Notes under the pieces: model-generated
Seen by the model: the letters and a program-made list of their open reading frames with translations, nothing else
Told to the model about the DNA's origin: nothing
The model's database searches: none
In this document: positions 17,180-26,573 of the stretch, one piece after another
Numbering within the stretch: position 1 is the first letter of the stretch
Layout: each line of letters opens with the position of its first letter
Origin: Kurthia zopfii
GTDB lineage: Bacteria; Bacillota; Bacilli; Bacillales_A; Planococcaceae
Length of the DNA stretch: 40,608 nucleotides
Assembly (NCBI RefSeq): GCF_003143955.1
Contig: NZ_QFVS01000025.1
Location: forward strand, 1 to 40,608
Direction of reading: 5' to 3'
Made by a program: the position numbers and the translations under genes

Positions 17180-17698
17180 TTATGCTTTTTTGTTTTCTTC
17201 TGCTTCAACTTCTGCAATTGTATTTTCTACAGTTTGCATTAATTCAATTGAGCCTTCATCATCCGAGTATGCAGTACCATCATCTAAAGGCGGTTGAACA
17301 TTTCCCTTTAATGATTTCATACGGTCAACTACTGGACCCGCTTGCTCTTGAACCTTTTTAGAAAGTTGTGCAGATTTTTCTTTTGCTTGAGAAGCTAATT
17401 CAGAACTTTTCTCTTTTACTTGAGAAGTAATCCCTGAACTCTTCTCTTTTAAAGTATTCGCTTGAATAATAACATCATTGCGTAAATCCTTACCTGTTTT
17501 TGGTGCTAAAAATAATGCTGCTGCTGCGCCTACAAGACCACCAACGATTGCACCAATGACAAATTCCTTGCCACCTGAAGACTCTTTTTCATAAAGTGCC
17601 TCTTGGCGAGATACATATGCTTCTGGTAAGTAAACTGTATGCCCTGTGTTTGCAAGCTCGTCGCGAACATCATTGTAATTTAATTTAGAATCATTCAT
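17180..17698 (-). CDS. ytxH: YtxH-family general stress protein
   Basis: 172 residues. The hallmark glycine-rich membrane hairpin GAIVGGLVGAAAALFLAPKTGKDLR lies at about 49-73, preceded by a ~45-residue N-terminal extension. A charged heptad-like region (KEKSSELASQAKEKSAQLSKKVQEQAG) is followed by an acidic tail. YtxH proteins belong to a stress regulon in B. subtilis; the molecular role is unknown. It lies 16 bp after ytxG and is probably co-transcribed. B. subtilis also has ytxJ in this operon; it is not seen here. Confidence 0.85.
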   Translation of the reverse strand: MNDSKLNYNDVRDELANTGHTVYLPEAYVSRQEALYEKESSGGKEFVIGAIVGGLVGAAAALFLAPKTGKDLRNDVIIQANTLKEKSSGITSQVKEKSSELASQAKEKSAQLSKKVQEQAGPVVDRMKSLKGNVQPPLDDGTAYSDDEGSIELMQTVENTIAEVEAEENKKA

Positions 17699-17714
17699 TT
17701 TGTAAACCCCCGTT

Positions 17715-18143
17715 TTATTGTTGGATTTGCTTATTTTTTTTTGATTTATTTCTGATACTCATTATTGCCGAACCCCATTGCACTACATTCGCAATTTGAT
17801 CACTATTGCGGTCAACATTTGAGTTAATTGATGAAGTAACAGATTGAACTGTATTGTTCAGTCCTGAAACCGAATCTCCGAAACCTTTAACAGCTCCTAC
17901 TAAAGAGTTAAGCTGTTGAGATTTCCCTTGAATATCTTCAGCTAAAACATTTGTCTTTTGTAAAAGGCTAGTTGTTTCAGTCGTGATTCCTTGCATCTGA
18001 CCTTCAATGCCTTCCATTGTTTTCGCTACATTGTTTAAAGTAGTCTTTAAAGATCCTAAAGTCATCGCTAAACTTACACAAAGTACTAATACTCCGATTG
18101 CAAAAATTAAAGCTGCGATGTATAGAATGATAATCCAATCCAT
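17715..18143 (-). CDS. ytxG: YtxG-type DUF948 protein
   Basis: 142 residues. One N-terminal transmembrane helix (about 3-27, IIILYIAALIFAIGVLVLCVSLA) is followed by a long helical, coiled-coil-like region rich in Leu/Val/Thr/Gln with methyl-acceptor-like spacing, typical of DUF948. First gene of ytxG-ytxH. Start ATG with AGGAGGG. Stress control as in B. subtilis is plausible because a weak sigma-B-like element stands upstream. Biochemical function unknown. Confidence 0.85.
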   Translation of the reverse strand: MDWIIILYIAALIFAIGVLVLCVSLAMTLGSLKTTLNNVAKTMEGIEGQMQGITTETTSLLQKTNVLAEDIQGKSQQLNSLVGAVKGFGDSVSGLNNTVQSVTSSINSNVDRNSDQIANVVQWGSAIMSIRNKSKKNKQIQQ

Positions 18144-18179
18144 ATGTTTTCCCTCCTACAATAATTAATACTTATAAAA

Positions 18180-18205
18180 ATTCCACAATTTACTCGCTCC
18201 TAAAC
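18180..18205 (-). promoter_or_regulatory. Weak sigma-B-like promoter for ytxGH
   Basis: On the minus strand GTTTAG (18200-18205), 14 bp, TGGAAT (18180-18185), compared with the sigma-B pattern GTTTaa-N12-15-GGGtAT. The -35 is good and the -10 matches 4 of 6. The B. subtilis orthologous operon is sigma-B dependent, which supports the call. Confidence 0.35.
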
Positions 18206-18274
18206 ATTGTGTACTAATTACATTCTACAATCTTTCTCTAAATCCTTCCAATAATAAAGGGTTTTCACAGGAAT

Positions 18275-18309
18275 ATAAAAAAGAAAGTCACAAATGAATG
18301 TGACTTTCT
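18275..18309 (-). terminator. murC terminator
   Basis: An 11-bp stem (AGAAAGTCACA/TGTGACTTTCT) with loop AATGAA, 9 bp after murC, is followed by Us on the minus strand. Confidence 0.85.
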
Positions 18310-18317
18310 AATCTGAT

Positions 18318-19625
18318 TTAAACTTCAGTTTTTAATAATTCTTCAAAAGCTTTTTGGAATTTACCAATATCTCCTGCACCCATAAATAAGAATACAGCTT
18401 CTTTATGCTCAATTAACTCTTGAATATTATCCATACTTAAAATATGGCTATTCGGAATTAAATCTCTTAAATCTTGAATTGTTAATTCACCAGCATTTTC
18501 TCTTGCTGATCCGAAAATATCACACAGATACACGCAATCCGCTTCATTTAAACTTTCCGCAAAGTTTTCTAAGAATGCTTTTGTCCGTGAGAAAGTATGT
18601 GGTTGGAATACAGCTAATAATTCTCGCTCTGGATATTTTTGACGAGCAGATTGAATTGTCGCGCTAATCTCCGTTGGGTGATGTGCATAGTCATCAATCA
18701 AAGTACGTTCACCTATATGCGTTTCAGTAAAACGTCTTTTCACACCATGATATGTGTAAAGCTGATCTTGAATTAATGCAGCTGGAATTCCTTCATATTC
18801 ACATAATGAAATAACAGCTAATGTATTTAATACATTGTGATCTCCGAATAGTGGAATATGGAATCTGCTGTAAAATTCATTACGCACAAATACATCAAAA
18901 TCAGTACCTTTTGTCGTTTTCTCGATATTACGTGCTTCAAAATCATTTTCAGATCCAAAACCATAATAAACAACTGGTACATTCGCTTGAATGCGTTGTA
19001 AGTTTTCATCATCACCACATGCGATAATTGCTTTTTTCACTTGTAACGCCATCTCTTGGAATGCGCTAAATACATCGTCAATGCTTGAATAGTAATCTGG
19101 GTGATCAAAATCCACATTTAACATGATTGCGTAATCTGGGTGATATGCTAAGAAGTGTCTGCGATATTCGCATGCTTCCATTACGAAGTTTTTAGCATCT
19201 GCTGCGCCACTTCCCGTACCATCACCGATTAAGTATGATGTAGGTTCATTACCTGCAAGTACGTGCGCTAGTAAACCTGTAGTCGAAGTTTTACCATGCG
19301 CTCCTGTTACTGCTACAGAAGTGTATTTTTCTAAGTACTCACCTAAGAATTTATGGTAACGAATTACTTCTACACCTAATTCTTTCGCTCGTACAATTTC
19401 AGGGTGGCTATCTGGGAATGCATTACCGGCAATAACTGTCATTCCTTGTTGAATATTCGCTTCAGCAAAAGGAAGTACTTGAATGCCTCGTTCGTGTAAT
19501 GGAGCTTCTGTAAAGAAGTATTTTTCTATGTCAGAACCTTGAACTGATTCACCCGAGTCAAATAAAATTTGAGCTAGTGAACTCATGCCAGAGCCTTTAA
19601 TTCCAGTAAAATGATATAGTGTCAT
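18318..19625 (-). CDS. murC: UDP-N-acetylmuramate-L-alanine ligase
   Basis: 435 residues (B. subtilis 432). Adds L-Ala to UDP-MurNAc in the cytoplasm, the first peptide step of peptidoglycan synthesis. The N-terminal Rossmann domain begins [21 protein letters not shown]; the ATP loop is GAHGKTST at 108-115; [10 protein letters not shown] and [10 protein letters not shown] follow, with a complete C-terminal domain. The start is ATG 19625 just after AGGAGGT; the frame is open 20 codons upstream, but those precede the ribosome site. In B. subtilis it is also next to ytpT/sftA and ytxGH. Confidence 0.97.
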   Translation of the reverse strand: MTLYHFTGIKGSGMSSLAQILFDSGESVQGSDIEKYFFTEAPLHERGIQVLPFAEANIQQGMTVIAGNAFPDSHPEIVRAKELGVEVIRYHKFLGEYLEKYTSVAVTGAHGKTSTTGLLAHVLAGNEPTSYLIGDGTGSGAADAKNFVMEACEYRRHFLAYHPDYAIMLNVDFDHPDYYSSIDDVFSAFQEMALQVKKAIIACGDDENLQRIQANVPVVYYGFGSENDFEARNIEKTTKGTDFDVFVRNEFYSRFHIPLFGDHNVLNTLAVISLCEYEGIPAALIQDQLYTYHGVKRRFTETHIGERTLIDDYAHHPTEISATIQSARQKYPERELLAVFQPHTFSRTKAFLENFAESLNEADCVYLCDIFGSARENAGELTIQDLRDLIPNSHILSMDNIQELIEHKEAVFLFMGAGDIGKFQKAFEELLKTEV

Positions 19626-19737
19626 GTTGAAACCTCCTGGGAATTCTCTAAAAACAAGTATGCGATTCCCTTTTTCATCGTTCATAATTATTTTTTTAAT
19701 TAGTTAAATTTGTAAGTGCTTTTTCAAAACATCTAAT

Positions 19738-19766
19738 ATTATAGCACGAAACGAATAGATTCAAAA
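19738..19766 (-). promoter_or_regulatory. Extended -10 promoter of murC
   Basis: Minus-strand TGCTATAAT (core 19738-19743) with TTGAAT 15 bp upstream or TTTTGA at 17 bp. It lies about 110 bp before the murC start. Confidence 0.55.
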
Positions 19767-19840
19767 ACGTCATTCAATTTTAATTCCATATACCTACAAA
19801 AGACGCAATTCTTCAACATTACTTAGTAAAAATTAAGGTA

Positions 19841-22800
19841 CTATTGAAAAATTTCATCCGCTTTTTCAGGCGTTAAAAATACATCTCGTGGTTTTGAACC
19901 TTTCGACTCCGAAATGAATCCATGTGAATCCATCATTTCAACGAGTCTTGCCGCTCGATTATATCCTATTCGATACTTTCGTTGAATAGCTGAAATTGAG
20001 ATGCTACTTTCTTCCGCTGCAGATCTGCACACTTCTTCAAACAGTTCATCCTGTTCTTCAGCTTGTTCAACTTTCTGCACTAACTCTTCTGGAGCAAATG
20101 CGTATGAAGGTTTGCCGAGTGAACGAATATGATTCGTCACTTGCTCAATTTCTTGATCGGTAACAAAAGTACCTTGTAACCTTACTGGTGCTGATTTACC
20201 ATAACCAAGATAAAGCATATCGCCTCGTCCTAATAATCGCTCTGCCCCTTGAGAATCGATAATCGTACGTGAATCAATTTGAGAAGAAACTGCAAATGCG
20301 ATTCGCGTAGGAATATTCGATTTAATCAATCCTGTAATAACGTCTACAGATGGTCTCTGCGTTGCTAATACAAGGTGAATCCCACACGCTCTAGCTTTTT
20401 GAGCAATTCTACAAATAGATTCTTCTACGTCTGCAGGTGCCATCATCATTAAATCCGCTAACTCATCAATGACAATAACTAAATATGGCATTTTCAAAGA
20501 ATATTTACGTTGTTCTTCAACAATTTCATTATATCTCGAAATATGTCTTACTTTCATATGATGGAATAATTGATATCTTCGTTCCATCTCTTCCACTGCC
20601 CATTTCAATGCAGCAGTAGCGGCTTTTACATCCGTAATGACTGGACTAACTAGGTGTGGCAATTCATCATAAACTGCTAATTCAACCATTTTCGGATCAA
20701 TTAAAAGTAATTTTACATCATTCGGACTTGCCTTCATTAAAAGGCTGACTAGTAATGAATTAATACAGACCGATTTACCAGAACCAGTAGCTCCAGCAAT
20801 AAGTCCATGTGGCATATTTGCTAAATCAAATGTTACAGGTTTTCCTGTAATATCAAGACCTAGTGCAACCTCAAGTAGATTTTCACTATCCTTAAAGTTA
20901 TTAGTACCCACTATTTCTGACAATCTAACAGGTCTTGAAGTCGCATTTGGAATTTCAATACCAATTGAACGTTTGCCTGGAATTGGTGCTTCAATACGAA
21001 TATCACGCGCTGCCAATGCTAGTTTTAAGTTATCTGAAAGATTTTTGATTTTACTAATTTTCACACCATGACCAACTGTAATTTCAAATTGTGTCACTGC
21101 TGGTCCTTGTACAATATCAACAATCTCCGCTTGAACATTAAATTCGGCTAGCACTTCTACTAATAACTCACCTTGTGATTCCATCCATTCCAAATCCTGT
21201 TGTTCTTCCTCTGGTTCACGTAGAACAGCAAGTGTTTCTTTGTAGCTATCCCAATGCGCAGGCTTCACTTCAACTTCAGTTGGAATGTCCATAACAATTT
21301 GTTCTTCCGATAATTCATTTACAAATTGCGGTTCGGTGGGAGTCACCTCATCAGCTGAATTATTTTCGGCAGTTTCTTTTTTAATCGTTGTTGGCGTCGC
21401 ACGATAGTTTTGCATAACTTTCAGCGGATTTTTCTTCCAATCCGGAAATTCTAAGCTGCTCTTTGGAGTCGAAGGTGTTGCATTTAATTTTTCTTTATCC
21501 GATTTCAGCATGACAACATTGATCGGTGTACGACTCACGCGACGATCTGCTACAACTTGTTCAGTTTCCATCACTGGCGCTGCTTCTGCTTCAACTAGTT
21601 CAGTTCCAATCACTGGCGCTGTCTCTGCTTCGACTTGTTCAGCTTCCACAACTGGTGCTGGCTCTTCTTCAACTTGATCAGTTTCCATCACTGGTGCTGC
21701 TTCTACTTCAACTATTTCAGTTTCCACAACTGGTGCTGACTCTTCTTCAACTAGTTCCGTTCCAATCACTGGCGCTGTCTCTGCTTCAACTTGTTCAGCT
21801 TCCACAACTGGTGCTGACTCTTCTTCAACTTGATCAGTTTCCATCACTGGTGCTGCTTCTACTTCAACTATTTTAGTTTCCACAACTGGTGCTGACTCTG
21901 CTTCAACTAGTTCCGTTCCAATCACTGGCGCTGTCTCTGCTTCAACTTGTTCAGCTTCCACAACTGGTGCTGACTCTGCTTCAACTTGTTCAGCTTCCAC
22001 AACTGGTGCTGACTCTTCTTCAACTTGTTCAGCTTCCACAACTGGTGCTGACTCTTCTTCAACTTGTACAGTTTCCATCACTGGCGCTGGCTCTTCTTCA
22101 ACTTGTGCAGTTTCCACAATTGGCTCTGCCACCGCAACTTGTCGTTGTGGCTCGGATTGTTCTTTTGGACTATTTGATTCCGTCATTGTTGGAGCTTTAT
22201 GTACCGGTTGCTCTAATACATTCACTTCCACATCAGAATCACCGAAAATTCGTTGTTCGCGTAATTTTCGTTCATGAATTAATTGTTCAGCTAATGTGCC
22301 TTTTACTTTACTCGTTTCAGGTAATGCATTCTTTTGAGATTCATGCTGAACATCGGCATGTAATTTAGCTTTTTTCAGACCAAACACTGGTGAAGGAACT
22401 TCTGTCGGAACGAACTTCGGTTTTGCAATTGGTTCCGGTTGATAGACTTTCTTTTCTTCTACTTTTACTTCTTTCATTTTTTCATTATATTTTGGCTTCT
22501 GTTTTGATATCACTGGCTCTTTAGCTTTCGTTTTTACAGCAGGACTTCCTCCAAAAGGATTGTATTGATTTCTCGCAATCCCTTGAACTGGACTTCCACC
22601 GGCTCGACTCGATCCAAATGGCGCATATGCATTCTTATTCACTTCTTCAACTTCTGGATAATTCATTTTCAACGGTGTGTCACCAATAGGTTCAGCATTC
22701 TCCGCCGGTTGTTCTTCAACTAAAGGAAAATTAAACTTCTTCTCTTGTTTTGGTTCTTCATTCATTTCTTCTTCATAGTATTCATTTTCTTCATATTCAT

Positions 22801-22897
22801 ATTGTTCATCAAATTGTTTATGTTGTTTTTTCGTATTATTATCATTTTCTTCTTCATCACTAATAATTTTATTAAAAAGGTTTTTAATCCAACTCAT
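19841..22897 (-). CDS. sftA: SftA-type septum-associated DNA translocase (FtsK family)
   Basis: 1018 residues. Soluble FtsK/SpoIIIE-type translocase: no membrane segments are seen, and it starts MSWIKNLFNKII like B. subtilis SftA (YtpT), which moves chromosome ends away from the closing septum. Residues ~1-250 are charged and disordered, ~256-450 are 13-residue repeats, and ~555-1018 are motor: Walker A GATGSGKS at about 700, Walker B VIVIDELADLMM, ATQRPSVDVITG, and the DNA-reading gamma winged helix at the C-terminus (RKYRIGYNRAARLVEMM). ATG 22897 is preferred to GTG 22906 because it gives the family's N-terminus; the ribosome site is weak. A terminator is not obvious downstream. Confidence 0.93.
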   Translation of the reverse strand: MSWIKNLFNKIISDEEENDNNTKKQHKQFDEQYEYEENEYYEEEMNEEPKQEKKFNFPLVEEQPAENAEPIGDTPLKMNYPEVEEVNKNAYAPFGSSRAGGSPVQGIARNQYNPFGGSPAVKTKAKEPVISKQKPKYNEKMKEVKVEEKKVYQPEPIAKPKFVPTEVPSPVFGLKKAKLHADVQHESQKNALPETSKVKGTLAEQLIHERKLREQRIFGDSDVEVNVLEQPVHKAPTMTESNSPKEQSEPQRQVAVAEPIVETAQVEEEPAPVMETVQVEEESAPVVEAEQVEEESAPVVEAEQVEAESAPVVEAEQVEAETAPVIGTELVEAESAPVVETKIVEVEAAPVMETDQVEEESAPVVEAEQVEAETAPVIGTELVEEESAPVVETEIVEVEAAPVMETDQVEEEPAPVVEAEQVEAETAPVIGTELVEAEAAPVMETEQVVADRRVSRTPINVVMLKSDKEKLNATPSTPKSSLEFPDWKKNPLKVMQNYRATPTTIKKETAENNSADEVTPTEPQFVNELSEEQIVMDIPTEVEVKPAHWDSYKETLAVLREPEEEQQDLEWMESQGELLVEVLAEFNVQAEIVDIVQGPAVTQFEITVGHGVKISKIKNLSDNLKLALAARDIRIEAPIPGKRSIGIEIPNATSRPVRLSEIVGTNNFKDSENLLEVALGLDITGKPVTFDLANMPHGLIAGATGSGKSVCINSLLVSLLMKASPNDVKLLLIDPKMVELAVYDELPHLVSPVITDVKAATAALKWAVEEMERRYQLFHHMKVRHISRYNEIVEEQRKYSLKMPYLVIVIDELADLMMMAPADVEESICRIAQKARACGIHLVLATQRPSVDVITGLIKSNIPTRIAFAVSSQIDSRTIIDSQGAERLLGRGDMLYLGYGKSAPVRLQGTFVTDQEIEQVTNHIRSLGKPSYAFAPEELVQKVEQAEEQDELFEEVCRSAAEESSISISAIQRKYRIGYNRAARLVEMMDSHGFISESKGSKPRDVFLTPEKADEIFQ
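21543..22127 (-). repeat. 39-bp tandem repeats coding 13-residue units in sftA
   Basis: About fourteen full units of consensus (S/T/A/P)APV(V/I/M)(E/G)(A/T)E(Q/L/I)VE(E/A/V)E plus a degenerate fifteenth at the N-terminal edge. A four-unit super-repeat (156 bp, 52 residues: EAEQVEAE, IGTELVE, ETxIVEVE, METDQVEEE) occurs twice and then partly a third time. There are no unrelated spacers, so it is a coding minisatellite and not a CRISPR. Confidence 0.95.
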
Positions 22898-22929
22898 TTT
22901 TATCACTCATTTCCAAAATCATTGATTTC

Positions 22930-22959
22930 ATTTTATCAGTAAAAATCGTTCTCTTGCAA
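22930..22959 (-). promoter_or_regulatory. Possible sftA promoter (weak)
   Basis: Minus-strand TTGCAA (22954-22959), 18 bp, TAAAAT (22930-22935), about 35 bp before the start. Another TATAAT lies near 23027 on the same strand. I cannot choose between them. Confidence 0.3.
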
Positions 22960-23067
22960 CGACTATCCTGTATTTCACTAAGAGATTCGACTAATATAAT
23001 TCGATTTTCCCTATTTTATACAATTATAGTCGTATTTTCGGATAAAAGGTGAAATTTAATGTAAAAA

Positions 23068-23109
23068 AGAAAAAAAGAACTGATATAGATTTCTCTATAC
23101 CAGTTCTTT
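23068..23109 (-). terminator. Terminator of the ytoP-to-ytpR gene cluster
   Basis: A 16-bp stem (AAAGAACTGATATAGA with TCTATACCAGTTCTTT, one mismatch or G-U type pair) 6 bp after ytpR is followed by a minus-strand U-run. Confidence 0.85.
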
Positions 23110-23114
23110 CGATT

Positions 23115-23726
23115 TTATGCTTTGAATGGTGTTCCAGCTTGAGCAGAATCATCTAAAATCATGATTCCTTTCACTTGTGGAGCGTTTGGAATTTCTAACT
23201 CACGTGCTGAACATAGCATACCGAACGATTCAACGCCGCGAAGTGCTGATTCTTTGATTACCATACCAGAAGGCATTACTGCGCCGATTTTTGCTACGAC
23301 AACTTTTTGACCTTGTGCAACGTTTGGTGCGCCACATACGATTTGTAGTAGTTCATCTTCGCCAACATCTACTTTTGTAATATGCAATTTATCTGCATTC
23401 GGGTGATCGCCTAATTCAACGACATGCCCTACTACGAATTTTGGTGAGAAATCTACGTTTAAATCAAGTGCAGCACCTGATTCAGCGATTGCTTTTTCGA
23501 TTGAAGCTACAAATTCTTTCGAAATTTCTACGTTTCCAACTACGCCATCTAGTTCAACATACTTGCTCGCATTGAAAAGGTTGAAGCCTTTTACTTCTGA
23601 AGTAGACTCTTCTTGTAAAAGAACTAAGTCACCGTGACGCTCTAATTTTGTCTTAACTGCACTTTCAGTTGTTAATTCAACTAGGAGTACATCCCCTACG
23701 AATTCTCTATTATACGAAGCGATCAT
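23115..23726 (-). CDS. ytpR: YtpR family tRNA-binding-domain protein
   Basis: 203 residues. The C-terminal ~110 residues form an EMAP/PheT-type OB-fold: [40 protein letters not shown]...[32 protein letters not shown]. The N-terminal ~90 residues are the YtpR-specific part. It resembles the N-terminus of the phenylalanyl-tRNA synthetase beta chain but is free-standing. RNA binding is likely; the biological role is unknown. It begins 3 bp after ytpQ, with its ribosome site (AAAGGAG) inside the ytpQ end, so it is co-translated. Confidence 0.92.
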   Translation of the reverse strand: MIASYNREFVGDVLLVELTTESAVKTKLERHGDLVLLQEESTSEVKGFNLFNASKYVELDGVVGNVEISKEFVASIEKAIAESGAALDLNVDFSPKFVVGHVVELGDHPNADKLHITKVDVGEDELLQIVCGAPNVAQGQKVVVAKIGAVMPSGMVIKESALRGVESFGMLCSARELEIPNAPQVKGIMILDDSAQAGTPFKA

Positions 23727-23729
23727 GAT

Positions 23730-24533
23730 TTATTCTTTCTCCTTTTTGGCTTTTGCCATAATAAATATTGGTTCTAAATGATTATTTTCATAAATGAACG
23801 ATAGCGATGTAACCGGTACTGCTCCTACCGAGAAGAAATGCATCGTCATTTGTGCTAATATATCATATCCTTCTTTGTTACGAATGTCACCTATGATTAG
23901 GACATCTTGATGCGGCACAGATACTGTCATATCACCTTCGACTTGCTCGGCCATATGTTGTAAAAATGGCTCATTTAAAATACGACTCGCATCGTAGCCA
24001 TCATTATGATTTAAAAAGTAAAAAATATTGCCATTCACTTCATCAGCTTTGACGTCCGTAGGCAATGTTTTAACTTGGAATCTCGCCATTTCCTTCACTT
24101 GCGCTTCAGTCAATTCTAATTTTTCAAGCATCGCTTCATCAATCAAACGATATGTCGCACCTAAATCTAGCGCGTAGAAAATAGTTGTTTCAGCTGTATG
24201 TTTTTCAAAAATGAACGGAATACCTTCTTTTGATTTCTTAGGGAATGAACCCGAACGAATGGCAGGGAAAATTTTAAGTCCTTTCGCAAAACCTTCCGCT
24301 TGTTCTTTGGCCATCGCATCAAAAGTTTGTTGAATAATATAGAGTACTTCATCAATTGCTGCTTCTTTGCGCTCCTCATATTTTTGAAGAACGTCGCCTA
24401 CAACTAACTCCATCCCCTTATTTAATGAACGGTGATGAATTCTTAATTTATTTGTTTTCGCATCTAATTGAATTTCGTACTGCTCTTCATTTAGACGTTT
24501 TTTTAAGATATTTATTAGTTCTGGTGCTTTCAT
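23730..24533 (-). CDS. ytpQ: YtpQ family protein (DUF1444)
   Basis: 267 residues, cytoplasmic; DUF1444 as in B. subtilis YtpQ. Recognisable by the start MKAPELINILKKRLN and the middle segment of the FPAIRSGSFPKKS...IPFIFEKHTAETTIFYALDLG type. No catalytic motif is apparent and the function is unknown. It lies between ytpP (12 bp) and ytpR (3 bp) in one transcription unit. Start ATG, ACGGAGTGA upstream. Confidence 0.88.
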   Translation of the reverse strand: MKAPELINILKKRLNEEQYEIQLDAKTNKLRIHHRSLNKGMELVVGDVLQKYEERKEAAIDEVLYIIQQTFDAMAKEQAEGFAKGLKIFPAIRSGSFPKKSKEGIPFIFEKHTAETTIFYALDLGATYRLIDEAMLEKLELTEAQVKEMARFQVKTLPTDVKADEVNGNIFYFLNHNDGYDASRILNEPFLQHMAEQVEGDMTVSVPHQDVLIIGDIRNKEGYDILAQMTMHFFSVGAVPVTSLSFIYENNHLEPIFIMAKAKKEKE

Positions 24534-24545
24534 TCAATCACTCCG

Positions 24546-24857
24546 TTACTGTTTTGCAAGAAATGCTTCAATTTCTTCCTGCGTTTTACGATCTTTTGAT
24601 ACAAAACGTCCTGTTTCTTCACCATTATTAAATGCGACAAAGCTTGGAATACCAAAGACATCTAGCTCAATACATACATCAATGAATTTGTCGCGGTCCA
24701 CATAGATGAAGTTGAATTCAGGGAATTTACCTTCTACTTCTGGCATGAATGGATCGATGAATCGGCAATCTGGACACCAATCTGCCGAGAAAAGGAATAC
24801 CGTTTTCCCTTCGTTTTTTAAAGTCTTGAATTGTTCTTCTGATTGTAATGCGTTCAT
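24546..24857 (-). CDS. ytpP: Thioredoxin-like protein YtpP
   Basis: 103 residues, single thioredoxin fold. The redox site is WCPDC (C28, C31), a variant of the thioredoxin WCGPC; the cis-Pro loop is FGIPSFVAF. Likely a cytoplasmic thiol-disulfide exchange protein. Start ATG with CGGAGG. It lies 63 bp after the DUF84 gene and 12 bp before ytpQ. Confidence 0.92.
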   Translation of the reverse strand: MNALQSEEQFKTLKNEGKTVFLFSADWCPDCRFIDPFMPEVEGKFPEFNFIYVDRDKFIDVCIELDVFGIPSFVAFNNGEETGRFVSKDRKTQEEIEAFLAKQ

Positions 24858-24920
24858 TCCAAAAACCTCCGTTACGATGTTATTTTCATCACTTACTTTA
24901 CATGAAATAGTTGTGAAACT

Positions 24921-25442
24921 CTACTGTTTTGCCCAGTAACGATATTGACCGACTAACATCATGACAATTGGTTCGAACATTTCTGCTCGATCGATTAGTC
25001 CATCTGTGAATACGCCGATTGCTCCAGCGTTTTGTCGCGTATCCTGTTCTCCTACATAACAATCCATGATTGGCCCTAGTTCTTCACCAGTTAATAAAGC
25101 TTGTGCCACTTCTTTTGGTAGCGGAATTTGAGCGCCGGCTGCTGTATAAACGGTATCTACCGTTGCAAGTGCCGCCCAGTTGCATAAATATAGTGCATTG
25201 CCAATCCATTTCACGCCGCCTTCAAGTCCAAAACCTACTTCTGCACCTGTTTGCTCTCTTGCCGCAATCGCACGATTAATCGCACCTTGTCGCGTTTCTT
25301 CTTCTGAAAAAGGCTGTTTCGCAACATTTGAAGCAACTGAAATAGCTTGAATTTCAAATTCATTTGTTAAAGTATCTTGTACCACTTTTTCTACTGCTTT
25401 TAATTTCGCTTTATTCTTCGTTCCTACCGCTATTTTCATCAT
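24921..25442 (-). CDS. DUF84 protein (putative non-canonical purine NTPase, YjjX-like)
   Basis: 173 residues. The N-terminal KIAVGTKNKAKLKAV and later EEETRQGAINRA plus GFGLEGGV are the hallmarks of the DUF84/YjjX family, which is related to Maf/HAM1 and, in E. coli YjjX, hydrolyses ITP/XTP. A housecleaning NTPase is the likely role, not shown here. First gene after a terminator that lies in the 57-bp gap to ytoP; its ribosome site (GGAGG) is only about 10 bp past the terminator U-run. Start could be either of two adjacent ATGs. Confidence 0.82.
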   Translation of the reverse strand: MMKIAVGTKNKAKLKAVEKVVQDTLTNEFEIQAISVASNVAKQPFSEEETRQGAINRAIAAREQTGAEVGFGLEGGVKWIGNALYLCNWAALATVDTVYTAAGAQIPLPKEVAQALLTGEELGPIMDCYVGEQDTRQNAGAIGVFTDGLIDRAEMFEPIVMMLVGQYRYWAKQ

Positions 25443-25453
25443 TCATTCCTCCA

Positions 25454-25487
25454 TTAAAAAAGCTATCCTTAACAATAAGGATAGCTT
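25454..25487 (-). terminator. Terminator/attenuator between ytoP and the DUF84 gene
   Basis: A perfect 12-bp stem (AAGCTATCCTTA with TAAGGATAGCTT, 25460-25471 and 25476-25487) and a U6 run on the minus strand, lying between two same-strand genes only 57 bp apart. Confidence 0.85.
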
Positions 25488-25499
25488 AAATCATTCAAA

Positions 25500-26573
25500 T
25501 TAACCGTTATTTTTAATTGTATCCAATGTAGATTGATCTGCATTACGCACAAGGTTGACGATTAATTCTTTTGCCGCATCAATGTCATCTGTATGAATAA
25601 TTGAAGCATGTGTATGAATATAACGTGAGCAAATACCAATTACTGATGAAGGAACGCCGTCATTTGAAATGTGTACATTCCCTGCATCTGTACCACCTGG
25701 TGATACAAAATACTGGTATGGAATATTATTTGATTCCGCAGTATCTAAAATGTATTCGCGCATACCTTTATGCGTCACCATCGTACGGTCGAAAATACGT
25801 AATAATGCACCTTTACCCATTTGACCGAATTGGTTTTTATCGCCCGTTACATCGTTTGCAGGGCTAGCATCTAATGCGAAGAATAAATCTGGTTTAATCA
25901 TGTTCGCAGAAACTTTCGCGCCACGTAAACCAACTTCTTCCATTACATTCGCACCTGAATAAAGTGTATTCGGTAATTTCTCATCTTTTAATTCTTTTAA
26001 AAGCTCAATTGCAAGGCCACAACCATAGCGGTTATCCCATGCTTTCGCCATAATTTTCTTAGGATTTGCCATTTGAGTAAATTGGCTAGTTGGAATAATC
26101 GATTGCCCTGGTTTTACACCCATTGCAATCGCATCTGCACGGTCATCTGCGCCGATATCAATTAGCATATTTTTAATTTCCATAGGTTTTTTAGCCATTT
26201 CAGGTGTTAATAAATGTGGTGGAACTGAACTAATGACACCTGGAACAACACCATTTTCACCATACACATCAACACGTTGCGCTAGCATGACTTGATTTGA
26301 CCAGCCACCAAGTGGTTGGAAACGAATTAGTCCGTTATCCGTAATTTGTGTCACCATAAATGCGACTTCATCCATATGACCAGCTACTAAAATTCTTGGG
26401 CCATTGTCGTCACCTTTTTTAAGACCAAAAATACCGCCTAAATTATCTTGCACAATTTCGTCCGAGTATTTCGTCAATTCTTGGCGCATGAAAGCACGCA
26501 CTGCATGTTCATTCCCCGGCGCCCCTGGTAGTTCTGTAAGTGTTTTAAACATTTCTAAAGTATCTTGATTCAT
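25500..26573 (-). CDS. ytoP: M42-family metallo-aminopeptidase (glutamyl aminopeptidase type)
   Basis: 357 residues, the family length. Dinuclear-metal peptidase with AGHMDEV (H66, D68), KAWDNRYGC (bridging Asp), [11 protein letters not shown] (catalytic Glu pair), DASPAND, and the C-terminal His in [14 protein letters not shown]42 enzymes form large dodecameric shells and trim peptides; YtoP-type members favour acidic or hydrophobic N-termini. Start ATG with GGGGG upstream. First gene of the minus-strand set running to ytpR. Confidence 0.93.
   Translation of the reverse strand: MNQDTLEMFKTLTELPGAPGNEHAVRAFMRQELTKYSDEIVQDNLGGIFGLKKGDDNGPRILVAGHMDEVAFMVTQITDNGLIRFQPLGGWSNQVMLAQRVDVYGENGVVPGVISSVPPHLLTPEMAKKPMEIKNMLIDIGADDRADAIAMGVKPGQSIIPTSQFTQMANPKKIMAKAWDNRYGCGLAIELLKELKDEKLPNTLYSGANVMEEVGLRGAKVSANMIKPDLFFALDASPANDVTGDKNQFGQMGKGALLRIFDRTMVTHKGMREYILDTAESNNIPYQYFVSPGGTDAGNVHISNDGVPSSVIGICSRYIHTHASIIHTDDIDAAKELIVNLVRNADQSTLDTIKNNG

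Noticed and set aside
18180-18205. Sigma-H promoter for ytxG
   Set aside because: An AGGA...GAAT pair exists but the spacing is several bases too short; the sigma-B-like reading fits better, though weakly.
19626-19685. 20-codon extension of murC
   Set aside because: The ribosome site AGGAGGT directly precedes ATG 19625, which gives the conserved MurC start.
21543-22127. CRISPR-like periodic repeats
   Set aside because: Units are contiguous, in frame, degenerate and without unique spacers; they code the SftA linker.
21526-22368. Long plus-strand open frames rich in Leu/Val/Gln opposite the SftA repeats
   Set aside because: They mirror the 39-bp repeat of sftA read on the other strand; no ribosome site or independent domain.
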